From a bacterium (lineage in GTDB: Bacteria > Planctomycetota > JADGBV01): a stretch of 36,228 bases of DNA. Position 1 is the first letter of the stretch, and each line of letters opens with the position of its first letter. The translations under genes and the position numbers were made by a program. The DNA is taken from assembly GCA_023261545.1 (NCBI GenBank), contig JAHFOS010000023.1:1-36228 (forward strand), written 5' to 3'. Positions 16,385 through 22,743 of the stretch are shown here, piece after piece. The notes below the pieces were generated by a model, which ran no database searches, was not told the DNA's origin, and worked only from the letters and a program-made list of their open reading frames with translations.

Positions 16385-16774
16385 ATGAGCACGTTTTCCA
16401 GCCAAATTGAAAAGACCGCGAAGGTAATCAAGCGGGAACCTTTCGCGCCAGACGTTTTTTACAACCAAGACGGAGACTGTATTGAGTTTGTATTCTCACC
16501 GGAAGCCTACTACCAGAAACGACTGGACGAATGGGTCACCTTGTATTTGGACCTCAAGACCGATGAACTGGTAGGATCCATGCTAAAGCACGTAAGCCGC
16601 CTCAAAAAAATGCCATTTTTCCTCGTTACAATCCAACACGGGAAGGTCCGGCTCGATCACTTATTTATGGCAACCGCCACCCTGAACAACAAAAAGGATG
16701 CCTCAATCATCTATCAAAAGCTCGTTGAGGCCGCGGTTACAGCCCGGGCTGAAACAAAGCTTGTGGAAGTCTAA
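16385..16774 (+). CDS. Hypothetical protein, possible partner/immunity protein
   Basis: A 129-aa soluble protein starting at ATG 16385 after GAGAGG. A perfect 6-bp hairpin (CTCAAG/CTTGAG, 16355-16370) lies between it and the gene before, which ends at 16351. The middle, AYYQKRLDEWVTLYLDLKTDELVGSMLKHVSRL, resembles the short beta-hairpin proteins of the DUF2283 type ('y...rid..l.lyld..tgeivG..i..'), often found next to toxins. The C-terminal third (LFMATATLNNKKDASIIYQKLVEAAV) is alpha-helical. Base composition is clearly lower in GC than the flanking core genes. Together with 15872-16351 it may form a two-gene toxin/antitoxin-like unit (inference). Confidence 0.65.
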   Translation: MSTFSSQIEKTAKVIKREPFAPDVFYNQDGDCIEFVFSPEAYYQKRLDEWVTLYLDLKTDELVGSMLKHVSRLKKMPFFLVTIQHGKVRLDHLFMATATLNNKKDASIIYQKLVEAAVTARAETKLVEV

Positions 16775-16801
16775 ACCGCGCAAAGCGTGATGCTTTTTCC
16801 T

Positions 16802-17119
16802 ATGACGGCCATCTCCTTGAAGCTCCCCAACGGTTTGGCCTCCCTCTTGGATGTGCAGGCGCGATACCGAAAAAAAAGCCGACCCGCCTTGATACGCGAA
16901 TATTTGGAAAATGAACTGAGCGGCGCGAAGAGTTCCCGACAGGCGAGCTGCCTTAATTTGATGCGCGACTTGGTGGGCACCCAAACAGGTCCGTCGGATG
17001 CGTCCACGAACAAGAACTACCTGAATGACCTGGCGCGTGAAAATCGTCGCGCTCATTCGGAAATTCGGCCGTACCATCATCCCCGTGCTTCTGCCACCAG
17101 AGCACCCGAACTAACCTGA
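16802..17119 (+). CDS. CopG/ribbon-helix-helix-type DNA-binding protein
   Basis: A 105-aa protein. The start is uncertain: GTG 16787, ATG 16790 and ATG 16802 are all in frame. I prefer 16802, because TAISLKLPNGLASLLD then begins at once with the RHH strand. The pattern is strand AISLKLP, helix GLASLLDVQARY, then SRPALIREYLENEL, a classical RHH/CopG arrangement. The C-terminal part is polar and probably disordered (TQTGPSDASTNKN), as in RHH antitoxins where the tail binds the partner. No dedicated toxin follows: the next gene is msrB, 7 bp downstream. It could pair with one of the two genes upstream. Confidence 0.6.
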   Translation: MTAISLKLPNGLASLLDVQARYRKKSRPALIREYLENELSGAKSSRQASCLNLMRDLVGTQTGPSDASTNKNYLNDLARENRRAHSEIRPYHHPRASATRAPELT

Positions 17120-17125
17120 ATCCCA

Positions 17126-17530
17126 ATGGCCAAAACTCAAAAAAGCGAAGCGGACTGGCAGCGCGACCTCAGCCCCGAGCAGTTTTACGTCTGCCGTCAG
17201 AAAGGCACCGAGCGCGCCTTCAGCGGTGCGTTCTGGAACACCAAAGACAAGGGCGTCTATCGCTGCGCCTGCTGCAACGCGGAGTTGTTCAAGTCGGACG
17301 CCAAGTTCGACTCCGGCACCGGCTGGCCGAGTTTTTTCGCCCCCGCGGCCAAGGACAGCGTCGCCACCGAGAAGGATAAGAGTCACGGCATGGTGCGCAC
17401 CGAGGCCACCTGCTCCTCCTGCGGCGCACACCTCGGCCACGTCTTCCCCGACGGCCCGGCGCCCACGGGTCTAAGGTTCTGTATCAACTCGGTGTCGCTG
17501 AAGCTGGAGAAGGAAACGACCAGGGGGTAG
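17126..17530 (+). CDS. msrB: Peptide-methionine (R)-S-oxide reductase MsrB
   Basis: A 134-aa enzyme reducing methionine-R-sulfoxide in oxidised proteins with thioredoxin. Motifs: [18 protein letters not shown], the substrate-site [33 protein letters not shown], and the catalytic RFCINSVSL with Cys119. The structural zinc is held by Cys47/Cys50 and Cys96/Cys99, so it is the zinc-containing form. Length and motif order are normal for a stand-alone MsrB. High GC like the core genome, unlike the three genes before it. No MsrA is visible in the window. Confidence 0.97.
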   Translation: MAKTQKSEADWQRDLSPEQFYVCRQKGTERAFSGAFWNTKDKGVYRCACCNAELFKSDAKFDSGTGWPSFFAPAAKDSVATEKDKSHGMVRTEATCSSCGAHLGHVFPDGPAPTGLRFCINSVSLKLEKETTRG

Positions 17531-17620
17531 ACATCCATGAAGTGCGCCCCCAAAACACGGTCCCCTGTGTCCCGACGCGGAAAGGTGCGTCCCAACCTTG
17601 AAAAGGCCAGGCAAGCTATT

Positions 17621-18076
17621 TCAGCGGCGGAAAAACTTCGATGGCGCGCATGGCGCAAACTCACCCCTGCCCAGAGGTTTGATATCGAGGGCATGATTTG
17701 GATGTTGGCTATCGGCCGCTCGCAGGGCCTCTTTCAGGTCACCCTTGTCCTCCTGATAGTAGGTGAAACCACGGCGGTTGAAAATCCCCCAAAGCGCCTC
17801 GCGTTCGCGGCGCGAGAGGGTGTCGGGGTGGATCTCGAACACATGCGCCAGCAGCAAGTCAAGCAGGCGACGCGCGAGGCGGCGGCGCTGCTGACCGCGG
17901 CGCTGGTGGCGCTTGATGCGGCGTTCCTGTTGCAGGAACTGCAAACCCTTATCCGGCAGCGTCAGCACCCATCCGCGAGATTCGGACAGCGACCCATCTT
18001 CTCGAAAATGGAGGAGGCAGGCACCTGTGTTCTTGGCACCCATATCAACGGCGATGGGAGAGAAAAGTTGGGTCAT
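17621..18076 (-). CDS. Truncated Cas9-like protein: RuvC-I and bridge helix only
   Basis: A 151-aa open frame that reads like the N-terminus of a type II-B (Francisella-like) Cas9. RuvC-I motif SPIAVDMGAKNTGA carries the catalytic Asp11. The arginine-rich bridge helix RRIKRHQRRGQQRRRLARRL is at 52-71, followed by the segment ending IFNRRGFTYYQE (98-109), as in FnCas9 ('..FLFNRRGF..'). After about residue 110 the likeness fades, and a basic tail SKFFRR ends at a stop. Full Cas9s are about 1000-1600 aa; no HNH, RuvC-II/III or REC region, cas1/cas2/cas4 or CRISPR array is visible. It is either a decayed remnant or a free-standing mini-protein; the intact frame leaves both open. Start ATG 18076 lacks a good Shine-Dalgarno. 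Similarity is from memory of the family. Confidence 0.72.
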   Translation of the reverse strand: MTQLFSPIAVDMGAKNTGACLLHFREDGSLSESRGWVLTLPDKGLQFLQQERRIKRHQRRGQQRRRLARRLLDLLLAHVFEIHPDTLSRREREALWGIFNRRGFTYYQEDKGDLKEALRAADSQHPNHALDIKPLGRGEFAPCAPSKFFRR

Positions 18077-18117
18077 CGTGACAAGATCCGCCGCTTTAGG
18101 AGCCGCAACACTCTTTC

Positions 18118-18615
18118 TTATTCCTTCACATGGGCCTTGAGTTCCTCTAAAAATTCCCGGAAGCGGTGAAGGTCAGCCTCCAGGAGACTTTCGAGGGCCT
18201 CGTACTTCCGGAGCAGGAAATCAATCCTGTCCCAGTCGTACTCCATCTCAAAATAGTAGCGGCGGAAATGACGGAAGCGCAGCAGCTCCCCCAGGATGGC
18301 GAACGTGTCCTCGGAGATAACGCGCTTGCGGACGCCCTTGATGTCGAGGGTCATCTTGTGGAGCAGCTCCTTGTGCCAGCCCTCCTTTCCCAGTTCGTTC
18401 TCGAAGAATTGGGAGACGCGCAAGAAAAGCGTTTCGATGCAGGTGTAATGGTCGGTGATGATATCCGCCATCACCATGGCCGATGAATTCTTGCGCCCCA
18501 GCCATTTGAGGTCGCTCGCGCTGAACGACCGATAGAACGCGCGGTTCTTGCCCAGGAGCTCGCGGGTCTTGGCGATCTCCGCCTGGAGCTCAGCCAGCGA
18601 TTCCCGCGTCCTCAT
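18118..18615 (-). CDS. HEPN (HepT-like) domain protein, putative toxin of a HEPN/MNT pair
   Basis: A 165-aa all-helical protein directly downstream of, and overlapping by 26 nt, a minimal nucleotidyltransferase gene. That order and size are typical of HEPN/MNT toxin-antitoxin modules, in which the HEPN RNase is silenced by the partner. Segments: SSAMVMADIITDHYTCIETLFLRV (57-66 helix), EDTFAILGELLRFRHFRRYYFEMEYDWDRIDFLL (102-135). Related HepT-like proteins have 'FRHxFRHxY' with an R-x4-H active site. Here the corresponding stretch is FRHFRRYYF, so the usual catalytic His may be a Tyr; whether RNase activity remains is uncertain. Encoded between the Cas9 fragment and its partner. Confidence 0.75.
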   Translation of the reverse strand: MRTRESLAELQAEIAKTRELLGKNRAFYRSFSASDLKWLGRKNSSAMVMADIITDHYTCIETLFLRVSQFFENELGKEGWHKELLHKMTLDIKGVRKRVISEDTFAILGELLRFRHFRRYYFEMEYDWDRIDFLLRKYEALESLLEADLHRFREFLEELKAHVKE

Positions 18616-18979
18616 AGATCTTGCGACCTTTGCGGCGGATGCTCTCGGCGTGGAGCGGATCGATTTTTTCCAGTCGCACCACGTCCAGCGGGAAGTCCGT
18701 CAATGCCTCGGCGTCGCGCAAAAGTTCCGAGAATTCCTCGGCGCTCCGCAGCCCTTCCACGGCGACGTCAATGTCCGACCACTCGCGGAAGTGTTCCCCG
18801 TTGAGCAGCGAGCCCCACTGGTAGATGCGGGCCGGCTGGTACTTCGTGGCTATCATTGACGTGATGCGCGCGAAATCCGTCCTGGCTCGCTCCAGCAGAA
18901 GTTTATCCCGCTGCGATCTCTGCTGGCTGCGCTCATCCAGAAGCCGCGCCGCGGCGGTGTAGTCAAAATCCGTTGCCAT
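18590..18979 (-). CDS. Minimal nucleotidyltransferase (MNT), putative antitoxin partner of HEPN protein
   Basis: A 129-aa Pol-beta-fold nucleotidyltransferase. The signature is WGSLLNGEHFREWSDIDVAVEG, i.e. the GS motif at 56-57 with the DxD acidic pair Asp69/Asp71 twelve residues on. In characterised modules (MntA/HepT) such proteins AMPylate or bind and silence the HEPN toxin. The N-terminal 50 residues are helical and charged (SQQRSQRDKLLLERARTDFARI). Start ATG 18979 was chosen because it gives a domain of normal size; the reading frame continues much further upstream only as antisense of the next gene. It overlaps the HEPN gene by 26 nt. Confidence 0.85.
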   Translation of the reverse strand: MATDFDYTAAARLLDERSQQRSQRDKLLLERARTDFARITSMIATKYQPARIYQWGSLLNGEHFREWSDIDVAVEGLRSAEEFSELLRDAEALTDFPLDVVRLEKIDPLHAESIRRKGRKIYEDAGIAG

Positions 18980-19039
18980 GCGCCCCTGATTATACCCCGC
19001 AAAGTGGCGGAAGCCAGTCCGGGACAGGTGACAACCGGT

Positions 19040-19054
19040 CCGGATCCTATCCGG
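19040..19054 (-). terminator. Hairpin just past the metallophosphoesterase stop
   Basis: CCGGAT, loop CCT, ATCCGG forms a perfect 6-bp stem starting 3 nt after the stop codon of the minus-strand gene at 19057-19800. No T-run follows on the minus strand, so Rho-independent termination is doubtful. The 77-bp gap to the nucleotidyltransferase start holds nothing else clear. Confidence 0.35.
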
Positions 19055-19056
19055 TC

Positions 19057-19800
19057 CTAAATCCCCCGGTAGAGGCGGTCGGCCAGGAAGTTGTCGAGGC
19101 CGGGGATATCGCGGATCTTCTGGGCCGTCTTGTCCACGTCGTAGGCGATGCGGTGGTAGGTGACGGCGCGCTTCTCGGTATCGTAGGTGATGAAGCAACT
19201 GCGGTTGTCGCGGTCGCGGGGCTGGCCGATGGAGCCCACGTTGACCCAGCACTTCTCGAACTCGCCCAGTTCTATGGGGCCGGCTTCTTCGGCTTCGATG
19301 TAGTAGAGGCTCGAATCCCTGAGGCCCCAGATGCAGGGGAAGTGGCTGTGGCCAGCGAAGCATACGCGCTCCTGCACGGTCATGCGCTCGAAGATGAACA
19401 GCACGTCCTCGGGCACTTCCACGTAGTTCACGTTGCTCTGCAACATGCCGTGGGAATAGACGATTTCGCCCTCGCGCAACAGGGGCTGGAGCGTCCAGAG
19501 GTAATCGAGGTAGCGGCGATAAGCCTCGCCCTCGAACTGGGTCTTGGTCCACATCAGCGCTTCGCGCGGGATCTTGTTGAAGTTGACGGGCTGCTTCAGC
19601 AAGGCCTCGTCGTGGTTGCCGAGCAGCACCTTGCTGCAGCGCGCCATGACGACATCGAGCGCCTCGCGGGGATTGGGCCCGTACCCCACCATGTCGCCCA
19701 GGCAGATGAGGTCGTCGGGGCGGAGCTCGTCAATCTTCGCCATGCAGGTTTGCAAGGCATCGAGATTCGCGTGCAGGTCGGAGATGATGGCGATCAGCAA
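19057..19800 (-). CDS. Metallophosphoesterase (YfcE/MJ0936-like phosphodiesterase)
   Basis: A 247-aa calcineurin-like phosphoesterase. All metal-binding blocks are present: IISDLHANLDAL (D-x-H), CLGDMVGYGPNPREAL (GD), LLGNHDEAL (GNHE/D), YSHGML (H), and FAGHSHFP (GHxH), followed by VNVGSIGQPRD. The combination GDMVGYGPNP and VNVGSIGQPRD is that of the YfcE/MJ0936 subgroup, small cytoplasmic phosphodiesterases whose natural substrates are mostly unknown. The start is TTG 19800, supported by GGCGGAG eight bases upstream and by the family N-terminus beginning right at the first strand. Confidence 0.93.
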   Translation of the reverse strand: MLIAIISDLHANLDALQTCMAKIDELRPDDLICLGDMVGYGPNPREALDVVMARCSKVLLGNHDEALLKQPVNFNKIPREALMWTKTQFEGEAYRRYLDYLWTLQPLLREGEIVYSHGMLQSNVNYVEVPEDVLFIFERMTVQERVCFAGHSHFPCIWGLRDSSLYYIEAEEAGPIELGEFEKCWVNVGSIGQPRDRDNRSCFITYDTEKRAVTYHRIAYDVDKTAQKIRDIPGLDNFLADRLYRGI

Positions 19801-19822
19801 AATTAAACTCCGCCGCCTTCGG

Positions 19823-19881
19823 GGCTGCCAGTGGCAGCCACCTTATCGATCCTCTCCCTCCGGGAGAGGGCGGGGTGAGGG
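19823..19881. repeat. Two adjacent palindromic elements in the gap between minus-strand genes
   Basis: GGCTGCCAGTGGCAGCC (19823-19839) is a perfect 17-bp dyad. Twelve bases on, CCTCTCCC-TCC-GGGAGAGG (19851-19869) forms a perfect 8-bp hairpin followed by GCGGGGTGAGGG. The second resembles a short 'CCTCTCCCT..GGGAGAGGG..GGGGTGAGGG' element that I recall between genes in many bacteria. They occupy most of the 119-bp gap between the stop at 19920 and the start at 19800, and may terminate the upstream transcript. Confidence 0.6.
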
Positions 19882-19919
19882 AAAGCATGAAATTTCGTCA
19901 ACATTGAAATTCCTAGGCC

Positions 19920-21044
19920 TTAGGGATAGGCGAAGTTGAGCGCGTTCACGGCATAGGCCGTGGCGAGCTCGCTCACGTCTTCCATTTCCTTTTTTTCGTC
20001 GTTGACCCAACTGCCGTCGGCCCGCTGGCGCTTCAGAAGTTCCTCGGCCAGCGCCTTGCGCCAGGGTACCACGCCCTTGCCTTCAAGCTCAACCTCCTCC
20101 AGGCCCAACAGGGCCAGCGTCCTGGCCAGCGTGAGATAGTAATAGTACACCGTCATCTGCCCCATGCCGGGATGCTCGGTGAGCGTGAAGTTGCGGCGCA
20201 CCCAGCGCAGCGCCTCCTGCACACGCGGGTCATCCTTGGGGACGCCGCAAAGGATGAGGCTCTTGATGCCGGCGAAGGTCATACTGCCATAGGCATTGAC
20301 TCCCCCCGGGTCGCCGTTCTTGGGAAAACTCTTGTTGTTCTTGGGATCGGGACAGTAGAGGAACCCCCCCGAGCCCTTGGCCCAGCCGAGATCATTGCCC
20401 TCCGCGTCCTGACAGCGCTGCAAGAAGACCAGCGCCTTTTTGAAGGTGGGGCTTTGGGCCTCCAGGCCAGCGGCCTTCACGGCTTCGAGCGCGAACTGCA
20501 GGTTGCTGAGGTCGGGGCGCTGAGCGCTGCCGTAGCCGATGCCTCCGTAGTAGAAGTCTTTTTTAGCATCGTACCCCTCGCCTTCGTCGGCCTGGATGCC
20601 CACCAGGAAGTCGCGCGCCTTGGCGATGATCGGCTTGAAACGCTCCTCACCGGAGGTGACCAGGGCCATCACGGCCAGCGAAGTGCAGTAGTTCTGGCTG
20701 GGGGAGCGCAGCGCCGGATCGTAGATGCCGCCGTCGGGCTGCTGCAATCCGGCCAGATATTCCAAAGGCAGGCGGATGAAGGGCCCGTCCTCGGAGCGGT
20801 AGTGACGCTGCGAGGTGAGGAAGGCCTGAAGGCACAGAGCCGTCACTCCGGGGTGCATCCAGCGGCCGTCCTTTTGCCGGTCGCGCAGGAACCGCAGCGC
20901 CTGATCCACCCGCGCCTTCACTTCGCCGCGCATGTCGCCCGCCACGGGGTCCGCGGCCCAAGCCGGCAGGAAAAGCGCGCTGAACAGGAGCGCGAGCAGC
21001 CCAACCCGCCGCGGGGATCTTGAGCGCAACAAGGTTGCTATCAT
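19920..21044 (-). CDS. Secreted prenyltransferase/squalene-cyclase-repeat protein
   Basis: A 374-aa protein with a signal peptide: basic MIATLLRSRSPRR, core VGLLALLFSALFL, cleavage after PAWA. The mature part is an alpha/alpha barrel of QW-like repeats: LRFLRDRQKDGRWMH, YLAGLQQPDGGIYDP, FLQRCQDAEGNDLGWAKGSGGF, LLKRQRADGSWVNDE. These are the repeats of squalene cyclases and protein prenyltransferases. The DxDD cyclase motif and the prenyltransferase zinc ligands are not evident, and export makes an isoprenoid role unlikely. It is probably a polymer- or protein-binding exported barrel (inference). Its start codon lies one base from a possible folP start on the other strand. Confidence 0.87.
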   Translation of the reverse strand: MIATLLRSRSPRRVGLLALLFSALFLPAWAADPVAGDMRGEVKARVDQALRFLRDRQKDGRWMHPGVTALCLQAFLTSQRHYRSEDGPFIRLPLEYLAGLQQPDGGIYDPALRSPSQNYCTSLAVMALVTSGEERFKPIIAKARDFLVGIQADEGEGYDAKKDFYYGGIGYGSAQRPDLSNLQFALEAVKAAGLEAQSPTFKKALVFLQRCQDAEGNDLGWAKGSGGFLYCPDPKNNKSFPKNGDPGGVNAYGSMTFAGIKSLILCGVPKDDPRVQEALRWVRRNFTLTEHPGMGQMTVYYYYLTLARTLALLGLEEVELEGKGVVPWRKALAEELLKRQRADGSWVNDEKKEMEDVSELATAYAVNALNFAYP

Positions 21045-21090
21045 GCCCCCTATTTTAGCATCCCGCCTTTGTCGTCACGCACCCCAGGCG

Positions 21091-21918
21091 ATGCCTGCAT
21101 CAACCGCGCCTTATAGGATTATGGGGGTGCTCAACTGCACCCCGGACAGCTTTTACGACGGGGCGACCCTGGACGGCGCCGCGCTGGTCGCCAAGGGATT
21201 GCGCCTCGTCGAGGAGGGCGCGGATATCATAGACGTGGGCGGTGAATCGAGCCGGCCAGGAGCGCCAGGGGTGTCCGCCACCGAAGAAATGGCCCGCGTC
21301 CTGCCCGTCATCGCGGGCCTCCGTCAGGCGGGATGCCGTTCCATCTCCTGCGACACCCGCAAGGCCGAGGTGGCCCGTGCCGCCCTGGAAGCGGGAGCCA
21401 CCATCATCAATGATATCTCCGCCGGACGCGATCCCGCCATGTTCCCCCTCGTGGCGCGCGCGCACTGCGGTTATATCGCCATGCACATGCAAGGGGAGCC
21501 CGCGACCATGCAAAAGGACCCCGTTTACAGCGACGTGGTGGCGGAGGTAACGGCCTTTCTCGAAAAACGCACCCAGGACCTGGTTGCCCTGGGCGCGCGG
21601 CGCCAGGACATCCTCTGGGACCCCGGCATCGGCTTCGGAAAGAAACCCGAGCACAACTTGGCGTTGCTGCGCGGACTCCAGCGTTTCACGCGCCTTTCAC
21701 GGGTGTGCGTCGGCGTTTCGCGCAAGAGCCTTGTCGCGGCGCTGAGCCCCGCCACCGGGAAGGACCCGGGCGCGCGCCTGGCCGGGTCGCTGGCCGCCCT
21801 CGTTCCCGCGCTGCGGGCCGGAGCATTGTGTCTGCGCGTGCACGATGTCGCGGCCACCCGCCAGTTCCTGGAGATTTTACGCGAACTCGCGCCGGATATA
21901 ATGATACCCAGGCCATGA
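21091..21918 (+). CDS. folP: Dihydropteroate synthase FolP
   Basis: A 275-aa TIM-barrel enzyme joining pterin pyrophosphate and p-aminobenzoate to dihydropteroate. Motifs: IMGVLNCTPDSFYDG (the pterin/pABA loop; Cys replaces the usual Val/Leu), DIIDVGGESSRPGA, SCDTRKAEVARAAL, IINDISAG, HMQGEPATMQ (commonly MH.rG.P..M), DPGIGFGKKPEHNL, GVSRKSLV, and the C-terminal LRVHDVAAT. I prefer ATG 21091 because it leaves 46 bp to the divergent gene. ATG 21043 in the same frame has AAGG upstream and would add 16 residues. The stop overlaps the pdxJ start by four bases. Confidence 0.95.
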   Translation: MPASTAPYRIMGVLNCTPDSFYDGATLDGAALVAKGLRLVEEGADIIDVGGESSRPGAPGVSATEEMARVLPVIAGLRQAGCRSISCDTRKAEVARAALEAGATIINDISAGRDPAMFPLVARAHCGYIAMHMQGEPATMQKDPVYSDVVAEVTAFLEKRTQDLVALGARRQDILWDPGIGFGKKPEHNLALLRGLQRFTRLSRVCVGVSRKSLVAALSPATGKDPGARLAGSLAALVPALRAGALCLRVHDVAATRQFLEILRELAPDIMIPRP

Positions 21919-22697
21919 TCCTGCTGGGAGTCAACATTGACCACGTGGCGACGTTGCGCAACGCGCGCGGCGGCGCTGACCCCGATCCGCTGCTGGCCGC
22001 GCAACTCGCCTTGCTCGGTGGCGCTTCCTCCATCACCGTTCACCTGCGCGAGGATCGCCGGCACATCCGCGACCGCGACGTTGAACTCATGAAGGAAAAG
22101 CTCGGGGCGCCCCTGAACCTGGAAATGTCCATTGATTACGAAATCGCCGAGTTCGCGCTGCGCATCGCCCCCGACCAGGCGACCCTGGTACCGGAGCGGC
22201 GCGAGGAAGTCACCACCGAGGCGGGGATTGACGTCATCCGCAACCTGAAGCGCATCGCCCCCATCTCCGAAAAACTGCGCGAAAAAGGCATCCGCGCCGT
22301 GCTCTTCGTGGACCCCGACCCGGCGCAGCTCCACGCCTGCCTCAAGACCAGCAGCCGCGCCGTGGAGTTGCACACGGGAGCTTACGCCCGGGCGGTCAAC
22401 GAGCCGGAGCGCCGCAAGGAGCTGGATCGCCTGGTGAAGGCGGCGCTGTTCTGCGCGGAGAACGGCCTCGCGCTGCACGCCGGCCACGGGCTGAGCTACC
22501 ACAACCTCTTCGGGATCCTTTCTCTGCCGGGCTTGCGCGAGGTCAATATCGGCCACGCTATCGTCGCGCGCGCCCTGTTCACCGGCCTGGAACGGGCGGT
22601 GCGCGAGATGCGCGAACTCCTGGACCTCGCCGCCACCCACGAGTTCATCGAACGACGGCGCAGTTTCACCGAGGAAGGCGCCCGCAAGGAGCGCTGA
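21915..22697 (+). CDS. pdxJ: Pyridoxine 5'-phosphate synthase PdxJ
   Basis: A 260-aa TIM-barrel enzyme condensing 1-deoxyxylulose 5-phosphate with 3-amino-2-oxopropyl phosphate in DXP-dependent vitamin B6 synthesis. Motifs: GVNIDHVATLRNARGG, ITVHLREDRRHIRDRDV, NLEMSIDYEI, ATLVPERREEVTTEAG, VSLFVDPDP-like AVLFVDPDPAQ, VELHTGAYA, LHAGHGLSYHN and EVNIGHAIVARALF, with the catalytic Glu and His residues in place. Length is normal. It is coupled to folP through ATGA, grouping two cofactor pathways in one transcript. No other pdx genes in the window. Confidence 0.98.
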   Translation: MILLGVNIDHVATLRNARGGADPDPLLAAQLALLGGASSITVHLREDRRHIRDRDVELMKEKLGAPLNLEMSIDYEIAEFALRIAPDQATLVPERREEVTTEAGIDVIRNLKRIAPISEKLREKGIRAVLFVDPDPAQLHACLKTSSRAVELHTGAYARAVNEPERRKELDRLVKAALFCAENGLALHAGHGLSYHNLFGILSLPGLREVNIGHAIVARALFTGLERAVREMRELLDLAATHEFIERRRSFTEEGARKER

Positions 22698-22743
22698 ACC
22701 CGCGGCAGATCCGCCAGGGGGATTTTTTGGCCGGGATAGCATC

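Noticed and set aside
17530..17620. Possible REP/RAYT-like motif (ACACGG..CCCCTGTGT) between msrB and the Cas9 fragment
   Set aside because: Only a 4-bp arm is clear and no second copy was found in the window, so I do not call it a repeat.
17537..18169. A 210-codon plus-strand frame over the Cas9-like fragment
   Set aside because: The minus frame carries specific Cas9 motifs in order; the plus frame has none and runs into the HEPN gene region.
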